Source: Symsagittifera roscoffensis
Lineage: Eukaryota > Xenacoelomorpha > Acoela > Convolutidae
DNA: 64,000 nucleotides
Direction: 5' to 3'
NCBI RefSeq assembly: GCF_963678635.1
Contig: NC_087067.1
Span: 2,294,001-2,358,000 of the forward strand
Shown here one piece after another: positions 11,519-22,149 of the stretch. Positions within the stretch are counted from its first letter, which is position 1. Each line of letters starts with the position of its first letter. Both the position numbers and the translations under genes were made by a program. The notes under the pieces are model-generated. The model saw only the letters and a list, made by a program, of their open reading frames with translations. It had not been told where the DNA came from and made no database searches.

Positions 11519-11742
11519 TCCCAGATAACGTTCACTTTCAAAACTATAACACGAGCGTTGTGGCCCACGCGCGTCGTTGTGAAATTAACCACGTGACGTG
11601 GTCAAATTAAGAAAGCTACGGCGGCGAGGGTTTTTAGTAAAGAATGGCGGTTCCGGTAAATTTTATTTCAACGTAGGTTTCCTTAATCGTTTCAGAATTA
11701 ACTGTTCTCCTTATTAGTCTAGAAAAATGAAAAAAATAATTT
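11519..11742 (+). promoter_or_regulatory. CG-rich leader and possible 5' intron upstream of the ATPase
   Basis: Locally GC-rich (CCCACGCGCGTCG, a palindromic CCACGTGACGTGG, GGCGGCGAGGG), unlike all surrounding sequence. An ATG at 11644 in GCGGTTCCG is followed by GTAAAT, which would serve as a 5' splice site. AATTTCAG just before the ATPase frame at 11742 could be its 3' splice site. Transcription start and splicing are inferred. Confidence 0.3.
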
Positions 11743-12579
11743 CAGGTGATGAAAGAGTTTTCATGGCTTTGGCTGGTCCTAGTGGTTCTGGGAAGAGTGT
11801 TTTAATCTACAATATCTTAAAAAATGGAAAATTTTCTCCTGCTTTTGAAAAAATATATTTTTATTAGTGTTATCAACCTCTTTATCATAAAATGCATGAA
11901 ATTTCAGATCTGAAATTTATGAATTGTTTTGACTTTGGAACGAATTTTTTGGAACAAATTATCTGCTAGTTTTCGACGACTCTAGTGAAGAAGTATGTAA
12001 ATAGAAAGAATTTAACAAGCTGACAACAGCAGGAAGACAGAGAATTCAGATTTCTATTTCTTCCTGCTGTTGTCAGCTTGTCAAATTGATTGTATTTACA
12101 TACTTCTTCATTGGAGTCGTCGAAATTTAGAAGATAGTTTGTTATATATATAACAAATTATTTTTATAGAATTAGATAGTGTTTTCCATAAGACACCTAC
12201 AGGTTGCGATGCAGAGCTTCAAAACACTCATCTAGTCTTATCGAAATCTTCTCAAGATGTAAATCAAATTAGTGTTCTGGCTAGACAGTTGGGGTTAGGT
12301 AAAGAATTGGTTAAGTGGTATCATGACGCGGCAGCTGAAAGCTATGGTCATGTAATGATTGACTCATGTCCAAGAACTCCTGGTTCGATAAGATACTGTA
12401 CAGAGTGTACTTCATTCCCTTCAACATTTTTTCTACCGAGCAATAAGGCACGGATAACAGATATTTATGATAAATCAACAGAATTATTATATTTTGAAGC
12501 TTATTCAAGAATGCAACCCGTATCTCCAAAAAGTTGTCCTCCAAATTTGTTCCAAGGAACTTCTCAGATTTCTCTGTGA
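11727..12579 (+). pseudogene. Polinton genome-packaging ATPase (FtsK/HerA-like), interrupted by a foldback
   Basis: Powers loading of DNA into the virion in the proposed Polinton virus form. A Walker A motif (LAGPSGSGKSVLIYNIL) lies at about 11770-11820 and a Walker B-type strand (LLVFDDSSEEV) at about 11965-11995. The C-terminal third continues at 12180-12579 with QNTHLVLSKSSQDV, SVLARQLGLGKEL and PRTPGSIRYCTE, typical of the family. In-frame stops occur near 11865 and after FDDSSEEVCK. The middle is scrambled by an inverted duplicate of the Walker B region (12062-12127). Alternative: a spliced start from the CG-rich leader. Confidence 0.8.
11966..12127. repeat. Imperfect palindrome inside the ATPase gene
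   Basis: The left arm (about 11966-12033) and the reverse complement of the right arm (about 12062-12127) match over about 65 bases. Both encode the FDD-S-x-EEVCK strand and a following KLTTAGR block. It is an inverted duplication of coding sequence around a short centre. Confidence 0.85.
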
Positions 12580-13084
12580 ATTTGGTCAAAGGAAACTTCG
12601 AAAACATTTAAAAGAAGGACGTGAAGAAATTTGGAGGAGTTTTGAGGAGGATCATTTCAAAAAGACTGCCCAAAAAGAAAGAAAGGAAGGGTTACAGCTG
12701 AGCAACCTGTTGACTCGTATAACCATTAAAAAATTTCAGCTTGAGTGAATGGGAAAAGAAACCCATAAGTTTGTTTTTATACCCTTATTACTATGGGATC
12801 AAAATATTTCTCATAAAAAGCAGGAGAGAGCACATATTCGTTTCCAGACGGTGGTTTTTTTGAAGAAAAACACTGAAACCGAATCAGATAAAAAACCAGT
12901 AAAAGAAATTGAGAAGCTTCCAAAGGTAATATTGTCGGGAAAAACTGAAGAGGGGAAGCAAAAACTGTTATCATTTATAAAGAGCGATCACAAGAAATTT
13001 TTTTTTAACGCTCTCTTTAAATCTTCACGATAATTGTAGATAATGTTGATACGCAAATGAACGTAGTCACATTCAGCAACTAAA
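12551..13084 (+). pseudogene. Basic and Lys-rich Polinton ORFs between ATPase and integrase
   Basis: Two overlapping frames: 12551-12748 is strongly basic and Glu/Lys-rich and probably holds the ATPase C-terminus in a shifted frame. 12749-13033 begins MGKETHKFVFIPLLLW and has KLPKVILSGKTEEGKQKLLSF followed in another frame by IVDNVDTQMNVVTF. The second resembles a conserved Polinton ORF, usually about 150-250 residues, that lies beside the integrase. Function unknown. Confidence 0.4.
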
Positions 13085-13140
13085 TACGCGGAAAAAAACT
13101 GTTTTTCTTGAAGTCATCGGTTTAACTACTACATTAGTGA

Positions 13141-14077
13141 AAAACCCACATGTACAACAAGCAGGGTTCCTGGCCTCTCTACTCTTTCTGAGAAGCAGAA
13201 ACTGACAAAAATGTGCAGGAAAGGTGAGGCATCTTCTGGTTCAGTAATTAATTTTGCTCGGTTAAGTGAATTACCGATAAGAAAGGTAAACTTGTTTTTG
13301 GAGGGAAAAAGTGCTTATACCGAGTTTAAACAAGTTCAAAGAAAACACCCTCGTCTTCCGGTTCAATGCAGATATATAAACGAAATTTGATGCATGGACT
13401 TAGCTCAAAAAGATTAACTTGATAAATTCAACTCCGGTGTAAAATATCTGATGATAATAGTTGATTTCTTCTCCAGGTTTGTGAGAGTAGGTAACTTGCG
13501 AAACAAAAACGCAGAAGCTTGCTTTATCAGACTATTTTTCCTAAAAAACTATGGATTGATAGTGGTGAAGAATTTTTAGCAGACTTTAAAAACTTTTGCG
13601 AAGATGCTGGAATAACAGTATATCACATTCATACAGAGAAAAAGGCTCTTTCTGGGAAAGATTTATTCAATCCTTCAAAATTATAATGTATAGATGTATG
13701 GAAGATAAGGATACTTTATGGTACGTTCCAGCTATCCCAAACTTTGTCAAAACTAGGTTAAACACGACCACAGGACTGGCTCCGGAAAAGTGGAAAACAA
13801 ACATTTTTACAGGTTCTTTACAATGGGAAAATCAAAAGGCCTAAAATACACTGAAAACCTGAATTTGAATTGAGAGACAAAGTAAGACTAGCGTATGATG
13901 AATCTTCTTTCCGCAAAGGGTACAAGCCTCAGTTTACCGACAAAGTTTACACGGTGGAGAAAATCGTAAGTTAACGGTCGTCTAATCGTAACATATAAGA
14001 TAAAAGACTCGGAGAACAAAATTCTGGACGCTCGTTATTACGAGCAAGAGTTGCAAAAATTGGACATTCGACGATGA
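13141..14077 (+). pseudogene. Polinton retroviral-type (DDE) integrase, degenerate
   Basis: Inserts the element DNA. The catalytic core is recognisable in successive frames: first Asp in CMDLAQ (about 13390) followed by SGVKYLMIIVDFFSRFVRV, second Asp in WIDSGEEFLADF (about 13550), and the Glu region in FWERFIQSFKIIMYR (about 13650). The C-terminal DNA/chromatin-binding part has FELRDKVRLAY, KGYKPQFTDKVYTVEKI and ARYYEQELQKLDIRR. Stops after YINEI and QKD and several frameshifts inactivate it. The stop overlaps the next gene's ATG at 14074 (ATGA). Confidence 0.85.
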
Positions 14078-14690
14078 GTAGTTATTACGTTGAGTTGATC
14101 TCTTCAGCCTCATTCAATATGTATACCGATAATTCGCTAGCGTCGTTTACAAACCTTTTACCGGATCAACTTGAATTTGATGGGGAATGGGATTTTCTTA
14201 TCCAGCCGTGTATAACAACGTGAGAATGGACTTTTTTTCGGTACAGAAAAGTAGATGATTGGTCCAAAATTTAAGTTCGGGAAATCTTTTGATAACGGAA
14301 AAATTCAAGAATTCCATATCGAACCTGGATTCTATTCATCTGTGGACGAAGTTTTGATTTCCATGAATTCTGTTTTGAAAATGGTAACAAAAAATACTTT
14401 GGAAAGGGAACTAAACCCAAATTCCTGCAAATTACAAATCAAGTTATTAAATCGATCACGCGGAATTTATTTTGGAAGGCGCGATCTACGGACAACCACG
14501 GGTTTTGATTCAGACTTCTATTTTATCCTGAATCTCAAAATGCTTCACATCCAAATGATATACAAAGAATTCACTCAGTTTTAGCTTAAACGGACATTGT
14601 TGAAAACCGAGATATTTTCCGTTCGAACAGTAGATTTTCAGAGAAAGTTAATCTGTTACTAAAACAACTAGTTTCTTCAGCTTTGATAAA
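14074..14690 (+). pseudogene. Polinton minor virion (capsid-associated) protein, copy A
   Basis: Starts SSYYVELISSASFNMYTDN and contains ASFTNLLPDQLEFDGEW, the typical N-terminus of a conserved Polinton virion ORF. A frameshift near 14190 and a stop near 14252 break it, and the frame resumes at 14255 (IGPKFKFGKSF, HIEPGFYSSVDEVLISMNSV, GIYFGRRDLRTTTGFDS). It is adjacent to the integrase with an ATGA overlap and upstream of the capsid cassette. A second, slightly longer copy lies at 21629-22149. The assignment to a minor capsid role follows neighbours and family memory, not visible motifs. Confidence 0.6.
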
Positions 14691-14761
14691 TTGCAATTCC
14701 GTAAACTTTTAAGCAACTCATTTCAATTAAAATTGAGCTTCGTGCAACCAAAGGAGAATTA

Positions 14762-15118
14762 ATGCCTTTCTTTTCACGACCTTCTCAAACCGTTGCGCCA
14801 GGATTACCTTATTTTTCAGAAACAGTAATTCAAATTCATTTCATTGATTTTTTCCACGAAAAATGGATGCACGGACTTCATTGTCATATTTTAAAGGAGT
14901 ACCACGACAGAGGTCGTGAATTGGGAGCATTGGCCGGGACAGTGGTTCGTACCACTTTCCCAATTTTGAAAAAAAATACTTTGTTCTCGCTGCTTAAAGA
15001 ATTGGTAGAGCTTCATTTGAGCATCGGACGTGGGGAATGTCATATCAGGAAAAACTAACATAAAGAGGCGGTAAAAAGGACAGCGAGGGAAACTATTAGG
15101 GAACAATTAGGTGGAAAA
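14762..15118 (+). pseudogene. Small virion-like ORF, copy 1
   Basis: MPFFSRPSQTVAPGLPYFSE opens a frame of 98 residues. A core block GRELGALAGTVVRTTFPILK is followed, after a small frameshift near 15025, by a conserved basic tail (IKEAVKRTARETIR). The GLPYF start, glycine/alanine-rich amphipathic centre and Lys/Arg tail match the small Polinton ORF that sits just before the major capsid gene and has been compared with adenovirus core peptides. All four copies in the window share this layout. Confidence 0.55.
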
Positions 15119-15960
15119 TGATTAAAAACGAAAAAACGAAAACCAGTTAAAATTTGGTAAATGTTGAAAACAGTCGGACGGATTTTTTCAGATATACTAA
15201 AGATTAAAATGTCATCCTTCCATAAAAGTTCGTCTCTTTCCTACTAGGAACTCTTTGACAAAATTTCGCTTTAAAGAACATGTTCAATGGGCCAAAATTC
15301 AATAATTTTTTCCTATCAATTTACTGATTGAAGCTAGAATCGAATTCCAGCTGGAAACAGATGGAATTTTATTCCCGAATCTGCAAGAAATTGCTCTAAT
15401 TCTCAAGTTTTCCGTCGTTAAGGGGAATCGGAAGATAGAAAATGCCTATGATGTCTACTCAATTAACAATTTTTAACACTCGCTTTTTTCAAATAATGAA
15501 GTCTATTTGAATAGTGAGCAATTGCATACCCCAAACGGTCTCTATCCGCAGAAAGCATTCCTATCAAACGATTTATCAGGCACAAAAGTAAAAAAAGACG
15601 CCTTAACTATTGGGCAAGGTTACCTATATGAAGCAAATCCTAATGATAAAACTACGGAAGTTTTTATTGATCGAAAAACGGAAATTTGGAGACAAAATAG
15701 AAGTGTATGGTCCACTTGCAGTTGATTTTTTCACCGGTGGTAAATTACTTCCACCAAATGTTAATGTTCGAATAAGACTCATTCGATCACGACCTCAGTT
15801 GTATCTGTTAGTACTGAAAAAATATAAGTGAAAAATACAGCCGCATCTCTTTTTTAGCAGACAGGTAGCTATCGATGAACACAAACCCCTGGAAGTCAAG
15901 ACCAATATGCGAAAACCTCCAGCTGCTTACAACTGCATAGATTCTGTACCAAAAACAAGC
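15119..15960 (+). pseudogene. Major capsid protein, truncated copy 1
   Basis: Frames resemble the N-terminal jelly roll of the Polinton capsid protein: IEFQLETDGILFPNLQEIAL, KAFLSNDLSGTKVKKDAL, EVYGPLAVDFFTGGKLLPPN and NMRKPPAAYNCIDSVPK. A nonsense TAA replaces TTA at about 15475, where copies 3 and 4 read through. A frameshift after KTEIW (about 15690) is shared with every other copy. It is cut at SVPK by the tandem junction. Confidence 0.75.
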
Positions 15961-16017
15961 GAGTGTAAGCAACTCATTTCAATTAAAATTGAGCTTCGTG
16001 CAACCAAAGGAGAATTA

Positions 16018-16385
16018 ATGCCTTTCTTTTCACGACCTTCTCAAACCGTTGCGCCAGGATTACCTTATTTTTCAGAAACAGTAATTCAAATTCATTTCAT
16101 TGATTTTTTCCACGAAAAATGGATGCACGGACTTCATTGTCATATTTTAAAGGAGTACCACGACAGAGGTCGTGAATTGGGAGCATTGGCCGGGACAGTG
16201 GTTCGTACCACTTTCCCAATTTTGAAAAAAAAAATACTTTGTTCCCGCTGCTTAAAGAATTGGTAGAGCTTCATTTGAAGCGGTAGCATCGGACGGGGGG
16301 AATGTCATATCAGGAAAAACTAACATAAAGAGGCGGTAAAAAGGACAGCGAGGGAAACTATTAGGAAACAAATAGGAGGTGGAAA
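16018..16385 (+). pseudogene. Small virion-like ORF, copy 2
   Basis: Same start and core as copy 1. One extra A in the A-run near 16228 changes the frame, and it retains an extra GCGG at about 16280, lost in copies 1 and 3, within the C-terminal region. The basic tail is present in a shifted frame. Confidence 0.55.
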
Positions 16386-17222
16386 ATGATTAAAAACGAA
16401 AAAACGAAAACCAGTTTAAATTTGGTAAATGTTGAAAACAGTCGGACGGAATTTTTCAGAAATACTTAAGATTAAAATGTCATCCTTCCATAAAAGTTCA
16501 ACTCTTTCCTACTAGGAACTCTTAGCCAAAATTTCGCTTTAAAGAACATGTTCAATGGGCCAAAATTCAATAATTTTTTCCTATCAATTTACTGATTGAA
16601 GCTAGAATCGAATTCCAGCTGGAAACAGATGGAATTTTATTCCCGAATCTGCAAGAAATTGCTCTAATTCTCAAGTTTTCCGTCGTTAAGGGGAATCGGA
16701 AGATAGAAAATGCCGATGATGTCTACTCAATTAACAATTTTTTACACTAGCTTTTTTCAAATAATGAAGTCTATTTGAATAGTGAGCAATTGCATACCCC
16801 AAACGGTCTCTATCCCCGGAAAGCATTCCTATCAAACGATTTATCAGGCACAAAAGTAAAACAAGACGCCTTAACTATTGGGCAAGGTTACCTATATGAA
16901 GCAAATCCTAATGATAAAACTACGGAAGTTTTTATTGATCGAAAAACGGAAATTTGGAGACAAAATAGAAGTGTATGGTCCACTTGCAGTTGATTTTTTC
17001 ACCGGTGGTAAATTACTTCCACCAAATGTTAATGTTCGAATAAGACTCATTCGATCACGACCTCAGTTGTATCTGTTAGTACTGAAGAAATATAAGTGAA
17101 AAATACAGCCGCATCTCTTTTCTAGCAGACAAGTAGCTATCGATGAACACAAACCCCTGGAAGTCAAGACCAATATGCGAAAACCGCCAGCTGCTTACAA
17201 CTGCATAGATTCTGTACCAAAA
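16386..17222 (+). pseudogene. Major capsid protein, truncated copy 2
   Basis: As copy 1 but with its own nonsense change (TCG to TAG at about 16749, two codons from copy 1's stop) and K to Q at TKVKQDAL. It carries the shared frameshift after KTEIW and ends at the tandem junction. Confidence 0.75.
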
Positions 17223-17234
17223 ACAAGCGAGTGT

Positions 17235-18476
17235 AAGCAACTCATTTCAATTAAAATTGAGCTTCGTGCAACCAAAGGAGAATTAATGCCTTTCTTTTCA
17301 CGACCTTCTCAAACCGTTGCACCAGGATTAACTTATTTTTCAGAAACAGTAATTCAAATTCATTTCATTGATTTTTTCCACGAAAAATGGATGCACGGAC
17401 TTCATTGTCATATTTTAAAGGAATACAACGACCGGAGTCGTGAATTGGGAGCATTGGCCGGGACAGTGGTTTGTACCACTTTCCCAATTTTGAAAAAAAT
17501 ACTTTGTTACCGCTGCTTAAAGAATTGGTAGAGCTTCATTTGAGCATCGGACGTGGGGAATGTCATATCAGGAAAAACTAACATAAAGAGGCGGTAAAAA
17601 GGACAGCGAGGGAAACTATTAGGAAACAAATAGGAGGTGGAAAATGATTAAAAACCAAAAAACGAAAGCCAGTTAAAATTTGGTAAATGTTGAAAACAGT
17701 CGGACGGATTTTTTCAGAAATACTAAAGATTAAAATGTCATCCTTCCATAAAAGCTCATCTCTTTCCTACTAGGAACTATTTGACAAAATTTCCCTTTAA
17801 AGAACATGTTCAATGGGCCAAAATTCAATAATTTTTTCCTATCAATTTACTGATTGAAGCTAGAATCGAAATCCAGCTGGAAACAGATGGAATTTTATTC
17901 CCGAATCTGCAAGAAATTGCTCTAATTCTCAAGTTTTCCGTCGTTAAGGGGAATCGGAACATAGAAAATGCCGATGATGTCTACTCAATTAACAATTTTT
18001 TACACTCGCTTTTTTCAAATAATGAAGTCTATTTGAATAGTGAGCAATTGCATACCCCAAACGGTCTCTATCCCCAGAAAGCATTCCTATCAAACGATTT
18101 ATCAGGCACAAAAGTAAAAAAAGACGCCTTAACTATTGGGCAAGGTTACCTATATGAAGCAAATCCTAATGATAAAACTACGGAAGTTTTTATTGATCGA
18201 AAAACGGAAATTTGGAGACAAAATAGAAGTGTATGGTCCACTTGCAGTTGATTTTTTCACCGGTGGTAAATTACTTCCACCAAATGTTAATGTTCGAATA
18301 AGACTCTTTCGATCACGACCTCAGTTGTATCTGTTAGTACTGAAGAAATATAAGTGAAAAATACAGCCGCATCTCTTTTTAGCAGACAGGTAGCTATCGA
18401 TGAACACAACCCCCTGGAAGTCAAGACCAATATGCGAAAACCGCCAGCTGCTTACAACTGCATAGATTCTGTACCA
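17235..18476 (+). repeat. Capsid-cassette tandem unit 3
   Basis: Third head-to-tail copy. It continues at 18477 into the rest of the capsid gene instead of the filler, so it is the copy attached to the original 3' part. Confidence 0.95.
17286..17644 (+). pseudogene. Small virion-like ORF, copy 3
   Basis: Same start as the other copies, with P to T (GLTYFSE) and D to N/S changes in the middle block. The A-run is shorter, again altering the frame, and the basic tail follows in another frame. Confidence 0.55.
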
Positions 18477-18969
18477 AAATCATATATTATTTCCAAAGAG
18501 CGAAAACCAGTTTTCAAGGAAAATTTTTCAAAAATGGGCCAATTCGATCCCTGGCATTAGCAATGCAAGTTATTGAATCTTTTACTGGACAGAAGAAAGA
18601 ACCATTTTAATTACCAGAAATTTGGTCTTCGAGAGGTTAAATTTGTTCGCGAAAATCAGAGTGTTATCGAAATGAAGTGTGGAGACAACTTGAGACCATT
18701 TGTTGAAACCATGAAAGCGTTGAAATTCACGGATGATGGACCCGGATTTAATCTTAATCATTATGAAAATCATTGTTTTAGCTTTTCATCTAACTTCTAT
18801 GCAAGAATCAAGCGTACATTTATTTTACCCTGATGTTGGAGCAGCTAGCTTACGACTTGAATTCTATTTTAGCAAACCCTTGAAGGAAACCATCGAAGTT
18901 TTTGTACTGAGAGAAAAAGTTGTTACAACTCTGATACATGAAACTGGTTCTGTCACACAACTTGGATAA
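17645..18969 (+). pseudogene. Major capsid protein (double jelly roll), most complete copy
   Basis: Forms the icosahedral shell in the proposed virion form. An open frame from about 17850 to 18251 covers the N-terminal part without the stops seen in copies 1 and 2. Frame changes follow near 18215 (shared by all copies) and 18355, plus a stop at 18560. The second jelly roll continues with FNYQKFGLREVKFVRENQ, ALKFTDDGPGF and PDVGAASLRLEFYFSKPL, and ends TVTQLG-like (SVTQLG) with TAA at 18967-18969. It extends from near 17700 and would be about 420 residues if uninterrupted. Only this copy keeps the C-terminal half. Confidence 0.85.
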
Positions 18970-19130
18970 TGAACAACTTCGAAAAAAAAAATTTCCATAG
19001 GATTTCGCATCGATTTCTAGGATGCTACCCTGCCAATTTTCGATACTTATTGCGAGAGTTATTGCAAGAAAAGATGATCAATTCTATTTTGGAGATTCCT
19101 TAGGAACAATTGTTGGTTGACCACTACATA
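18969..19130 (+). pseudogene. Adenovirus-type cysteine protease fragment
   Basis: The ATG at 18969 overlaps the capsid stop by one base (TAATG). The frame has HRISHRFLGCYPANF, which resembles the N-terminal strand of the Polinton/adenovirus-like maturation protease; a second short frame (DDQFYFGDSLGT) follows. The catalytic His, Cys and remaining domain are absent, so at most a remnant survives. Confidence 0.4.
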
Positions 19131-20560
19131 TCTGATAGATAAAAAGCTTCAGAAATTGGACTTATTTGTTTATTGTAATTATTTTGCCTATACTCTAAAC
19201 TCTTAAGGGTTTTGTTGTTGATGATTATTATTTTATGCGTTTTTTTCACAGTACTTGTAATTGAACAACTGTATTTTACAAAGAAGTAACACAAAAGTTC
19301 TTTTTTTAGACTGAGCAACCTCAGAAGTTTAGCTTTTTTTTCACTTTCTTTGGTTGACTGTGAATATCCACCTTTTCTCCGTTCGATAACAGAAGATGCG
19401 ATATGTCCAACGTCTCATTCGGGCTGTCAGTTTCCTTTTTAAGTGAAAACTCGAACTTTTTCTTTCTATCTACACGCATAGAAGTGAACAGAATAGGGGA
19501 CATCGCATTCGAAGATGGAGTTTTTTCCTTGTTTTCTATATCACTTGTCTCTTTCTCGCTTTCTCTTGGAATCACTCTGCTCCTGTCGTTTTTGAAATTC
19601 CAAATCAACTTCAACTCCTACTGAGCCATAACAAGTCCTAACTGGTTTTCCGGCATCGGTCGCTTACATACATCATAATTACAAAAATGATGACGCACTT
19701 CGTGGAATCGTAGTAATATGTGGAATCGTTGTACTGACATAATTTTTGTACTCTTCTAAAGAACCTCCGGAATGGATGCCACGTCACGGAATGTCCATTC
19801 TCATTTCCTTGTTTCGAAACTTTTTACATTCACAACATCTTCTCCATATGATGGAGTGTATATATTTTTCTCCAATCCAAAACTGTTGTCTCTTTGATCG
19901 ACATAATCTAAGAAAAAAACCTTTCAGTTCACATTCTTAATCATTCAATTTTGATCTGTTTGCAGGATTCAACTGAAAAGAGTAGAAGACATTGTCAGCA
20001 ATTTTTGAAGTGTTTTTTCTTAATTTTCTGTAAGCGCACGTTTCTGAAACCAAAAAGTCGACTTCCTCGAAGACTACTGGGAAGAAAGCAGTTTTTATGA
20101 ATAAAACGTGCTCTTCTTCCACTGCGAAGCAGTGAAAGCCGGGAGTTTTGCGTAGAAGGAAAAAAATTAGAAAATTTTTTTAAAACTCGCAAGGGTCTTT
20201 ATACAATATATGAGTATATAATAATGAAATAACAGTTTCTTAGCTCACAAAACAATTTATTTGTTTTTCTTCTTGTGAAAGGGAAAAACTTCGAAGCTAT
20301 TTGCTGGATCAAAATTAGAAGAGTAGAAGACATTTTCAGCAATTTTTCTAAGTGTTTTTTCTAAATTTTCCTTAAGCGCACATTTCTGAAACCAAAAAAG
20401 TCGATTTTCTCGAAGACTTCTAAGAAGTAAGCAATTTTTCTGAAGAAAAAGTGCTCGACTTTTACTGCGAAGCAGTGGAAGCCGGGATTTTTGCGTAGAA
20501 TAAAAGTAAATAAATAAAAAGTTTGAAAAAGTCTCGCAAGGGTCTATATACAATATGAGT
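19121..20560 (-). pseudogene. Minus-strand ORF remnants of unknown function
   Basis: Leftward frames at 19614-19321 (98 residues, Lys/Glu/Ser-rich, RESEKETSDIENKEKTPSSN), 20122-19937 and 20553-20257. The last two share an ending (ENVFYSSNFDPANSF versus DNVFYSFQLNPANRS) because the sequence is locally duplicated. I recognise no family. It is convergent with the capsid genes, so it would belong to a separate leftward unit at the right arm. Confidence 0.3.
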
Positions 20561-20650
20561 ATTTAATTATGAAATAATAGTGAAATAACAGTTTCTTTTC
20601 AGCTCACGAAACAGTTTTTGATTTATTATTTGTTTTTCTTCTGGAGACCA
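19955..20650. repeat. Local tandem duplication of about 330 bp
   Basis: About 19960-20272 and 20305-20650 share CTGCGAAGCAGTG, GCCGGGA, CTCGCAAGGGTCT and AACAGTTTCTT in the same order with about 10-15% differences. Confidence 0.75.
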
Positions 20651-21592
20651 GGCAATGATTCGATTACAGAACATTGGATGGAATTCAAGTCATTGATAGG
20701 AAAAAAAGTTCCCTGAATCCTTCAGTAGGAAAAAAAGTTTCAACCTTAAATGACAACAAATGAAAAGTTAATTGAAGGTAATCTTATTGGATGAAAACAC
20801 TGGAATCACTGAAAAGTTGAGAGATGGACGAAAAAGCAAGACGGTTTTAAGTTTGAGTTACATATGCGATGTTGGAGGCAGAATTGATTGATCAATTTAG
20901 CTGTATAAGGTACCAAAGAAATTGTCAGTAAGATAATGAAATAAGACTCCAATGGAAAATTTTAATCAACAAAATTAAATGAAAGACCAATAGGGTTTTC
21001 ACTTTATAGGAAAGCAGCTTCTGGGAAACTTGAGATAGTACAACCTCAAGGAAAAATCTTTTGGAGAAATGAGTTGGAAAAATTCTGATTATAAATTGCT
21101 CGAAATGAAAGATTGATTTTTTTCTTCTAACTTTTGGAATGGTTTGTGAGGTTTTCAATATTTTTATCGAACCAGATTTGGAAACTTGAAAACTGAAAAA
21201 CTAAAGTGATTCGTTTTGGAAAATTTTGGGATGCAACTTTCACTTAAAAATTGCTAGAAGATTCGATGCGGAACGTTGAGGAAAACATTTATTGGGTTTT
21301 TGATTGATCAAATGTTAAGTTTTCATTGATAGTTAAGTCAAAAATTGGAATATACTCAAAATAGATCGAGTTCAAGCAAAACAAGTGATTGTGAGAGATT
21401 CACGTTTTTTGTCTTGAGTTTTGAGACAGAAATAGTTAGGAAATGCTAGAAAAGCAACAATGAGAGATAATAAAACTGAAGCTTAGCTTTGATGTGTATC
21501 GATCAAGAAAAACTACCATTAGTTCATTCAATTGAGTTTATTTCCTTGTCTCAATATAAGTTTAGGAAAACCATGAAGTTGAAAATTTTAAA
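20640..21592. other. Non-coding end of late block A
   Basis: AT-rich with no supported gene. It is repeated at about 23940-24925 with about 95% identity by eye, so it is part of the large duplication. Confidence 0.6.
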
Positions 21593-21628
21593 TTACGAGC
21601 CAGAGTTGCAAAAATTGGACATTCGACG

Positions 21629-22149
21629 ATGAGTAGTTATATCGTTGAGTTGATCTCTTCAGCCTCATCTAATGTGTATACCGATAATTCGCTAGCGTCG
21701 TTTACAAAGCTTTTACCGGATCAACTTGAATTTGATGGGGAATGAGATTTTCTTATCCAGCCGTGTATAACAACGTGAGAATGGACTTTTTTTTCGGTAC
21801 AGAAAAGAAGATGATTGGTCCAAAATTTAAGTTTGGGAAATCTTTTGAATACGGAAAAATTAAAGAATTCCATATCGAACCTGGATTCTATTCATCTGTG
21901 GACAAAGTTTTGATTTCCATGAATTCTGTTTTGAAAAAGGTAACAAAAAACAATCAAAATAGTTTGAAAAGGGAACTAAACCCAATTTCCTACAAATTAC
22001 AAATCAAGTTAACAAATCGATCACGCGGAATTTATTTTGGAAGCAGCGATCTACGGACAATCACGGGTTTTGATTCAGACTTCTATGTTATCCTGAATCT
22101 CAAAATGCTTCTCATCCAACTGATATACAAAGAATTCACTCAGTTTTAG
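21629..22149 (+). pseudogene. Polinton minor virion protein, copy B
   Basis: Same N-terminus as copy A. From 21742 a 135-residue frame is open through GPKFKFGKSFEYGKIKEF, YSSVDKVLISMNSV and GIYFGSSDLRTITGFDS, so it is less damaged than copy A (a frame change near 21740 remains). It carries an extra NQNS insertion relative to copy A after VTKN. Confidence 0.6.

Larger units (their letters stand above)
14711..15966 (+). repeat. Capsid-cassette tandem unit 1
   Basis: 1,256-bp unit holding the small virion-like ORF and the N-terminal part of the major capsid gene. It is repeated head to tail at 15967 and 17235, and once more at about 22277. Confidence 0.95.
15967..17234 (+). repeat. Capsid-cassette tandem unit 2
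   Basis: 1,268-bp head-to-tail copy of unit 1, joined by the same 11-nt filler (CAAGCGAGTGT) that ends unit 1. Confidence 0.95.
14037..21592 (+). repeat. Large late-block duplication, unit A
   Basis: Starts within the integrase's last codons (TTACGAGC) and runs to AAAATTTTAAA. Unit B begins at once with the same TTACGAGC sequence. Confidence 0.85.
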
